Source: CAYOBW01 sp964402115 (lineage in GTDB: Bacteria; Verrucomicrobiota; Kiritimatiellia; UBA8416; CAYOBW01). From it: a stretch of 5,056 nucleotides of DNA. Below the pieces are notes generated by a model. The model saw only the letters and a program-made list of their open reading frames with translations. It was not told where the DNA came from and ran no database searches. Positions 4,804-5,056 of this stretch are shown here, one piece after another (positions within the stretch are counted from its first letter, which is position 1; each line of letters begins with the position of its first letter). The position numbers and the translations under genes were made by a program. The stretch lies in assembly GCA_964402115.1 (NCBI GenBank), contig CAYOBW010000412.1, positions 1-5,056 on the forward strand, read 5' to 3'.

Positions 4804-4969
4804 GGGCCGAACGGATTTCGGCCCCACGGACGGACCGGCATCGTGCAGGGACGGCGCGGGAGCGCCGTCCAACGTAGGACGGTCCTCCCGGGCCGTCCCG
4901 GCAAGCGCGAAGAGACCGGCGGCAGTCTCGTCATGTTATGTCCGCGCGGCCTCGCGCGAGGGGGGCCGC
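4804..4969. repeat. Run of four intergenic hairpins
   Basis: Four inverted repeats follow each other: GGGCCGAA/TTCGGCCC (4804-4811 with 4817-4824), GGACGGCGC/GCGCCGTCC (4849-4857 with 4862-4870, loop GGGA, a GNRA tetraloop), GGACGG/CCGTCC (4877-4882 with 4893-4898) and GCGGCC/GGCCGC (4946-4951 with 4964-4969) enclosing most of the palindrome CCTCGCGCGAGG (4950-4961). None has a T-tract on either side, and no gene ends here. Repeat-type DNA or a structured RNA are both possible; I favour repeats. Confidence 0.6.
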
Positions 4970-5042
4970 TAAAGCCGGGACTCCAAACGGGGGGGGGTTC
5001 ACGCGGGCGCATTTCACCTCCGTAGGGGTTCGTTTGAGAGAC

Positions 5043-5048
5043 GAGGAG
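5043..5048 (+). promoter_or_regulatory. Possible ribosome binding site of a gene starting at the edge
   Basis: GAGGAG is followed by seven bases and then the final A of the window. If the next bases are TG, an ATG would begin at 5056 with ideal spacing. The gene itself is not visible, so this is inference. Confidence 0.4.
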
Positions 5049-5056
5049 CGGAATCA

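Larger units (their letters stand above)
4592..5056. other. Repeat-rich region between lexA and the right edge
   Basis: After the lexA promoter, the stretch 4661-4970 is filled with the repeats listed separately. No frame on either strand shows protein-like composition. A run of nine G lies at 4989-4997. The end, from about 5030, looks like the leader of a next gene on the + strand. Confidence 0.55.

Overview
The window is high-GC DNA (roughly two thirds G+C by eye) from a bacterium, very probably a diderm: one protein has a lipobox signal peptide, two others have ordinary export signals, and genes have recognisable Shine-Dalgarno sequences. The intergenic DNA is unusually rich in short inverted and tandem repeats. 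That style, together with a LexA whose operator is GAAC-N4-GTTC, makes me think of an uncultured member of the PVC group (Kiritimatiellota-like). This is an inference from memory and is weak; no marker gene in the window settles it.

Layout. Bases 1-736 contain no gene I trust. They hold a G-rich hexamer block with an inverted copy (138-242), a MITE/REP-like inverted repeat (360-427) and a hairpin cluster (543-593). Three genes then run on the + strand: an exported protein of unknown family (737-1720), a small lipoprotein with two EF-hand-like calcium loops (1809-2303), and a large exported protein (2312-3994). The large protein has a degenerate transglutaminase-like N-terminal part followed by carboxypeptidase-regulatory-like beta-sandwich domains. 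An in-frame TGA at 2510-2512 breaks it into a signal-peptide fragment and a body. The last two genes are 8 bp apart and the start of the third overlaps the Shine-Dalgarno context of the second, so at least these two look co-transcribed.

Facing them, with only 9 bp between stop codons, is lexA on the minus strand (4591-4004). It is a complete S24-family self-cleaving repressor with Ala-Gly cleavage site, catalytic Ser and Lys. Its promoter can be read directly: TTGACA, a 17-bp spacer, TATGCT, with the palindrome TGAAC-N4-GTTCA lying in the spacer, so it is very probably autorepressed. Upstream of lexA (4661-4970) is a second repeat-rich stretch: tandem 9-mers, a heptamer array, a second copy of the 372-417 repeat and four strong hairpins. 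The last bases carry GAGGAG with correct spacing for a start codon at the edge, so another + strand gene probably begins at 5056.

How the genes work together: the lexA unit is a self-contained SOS regulator. The three + strand genes appear to form an envelope/secreted-protein cluster of unknown purpose, whose last member is broken and probably a decaying or non-enzymatic protein. I see no evidence of a phage, insertion sequence with transposase, CRISPR array, tRNA or rRNA.
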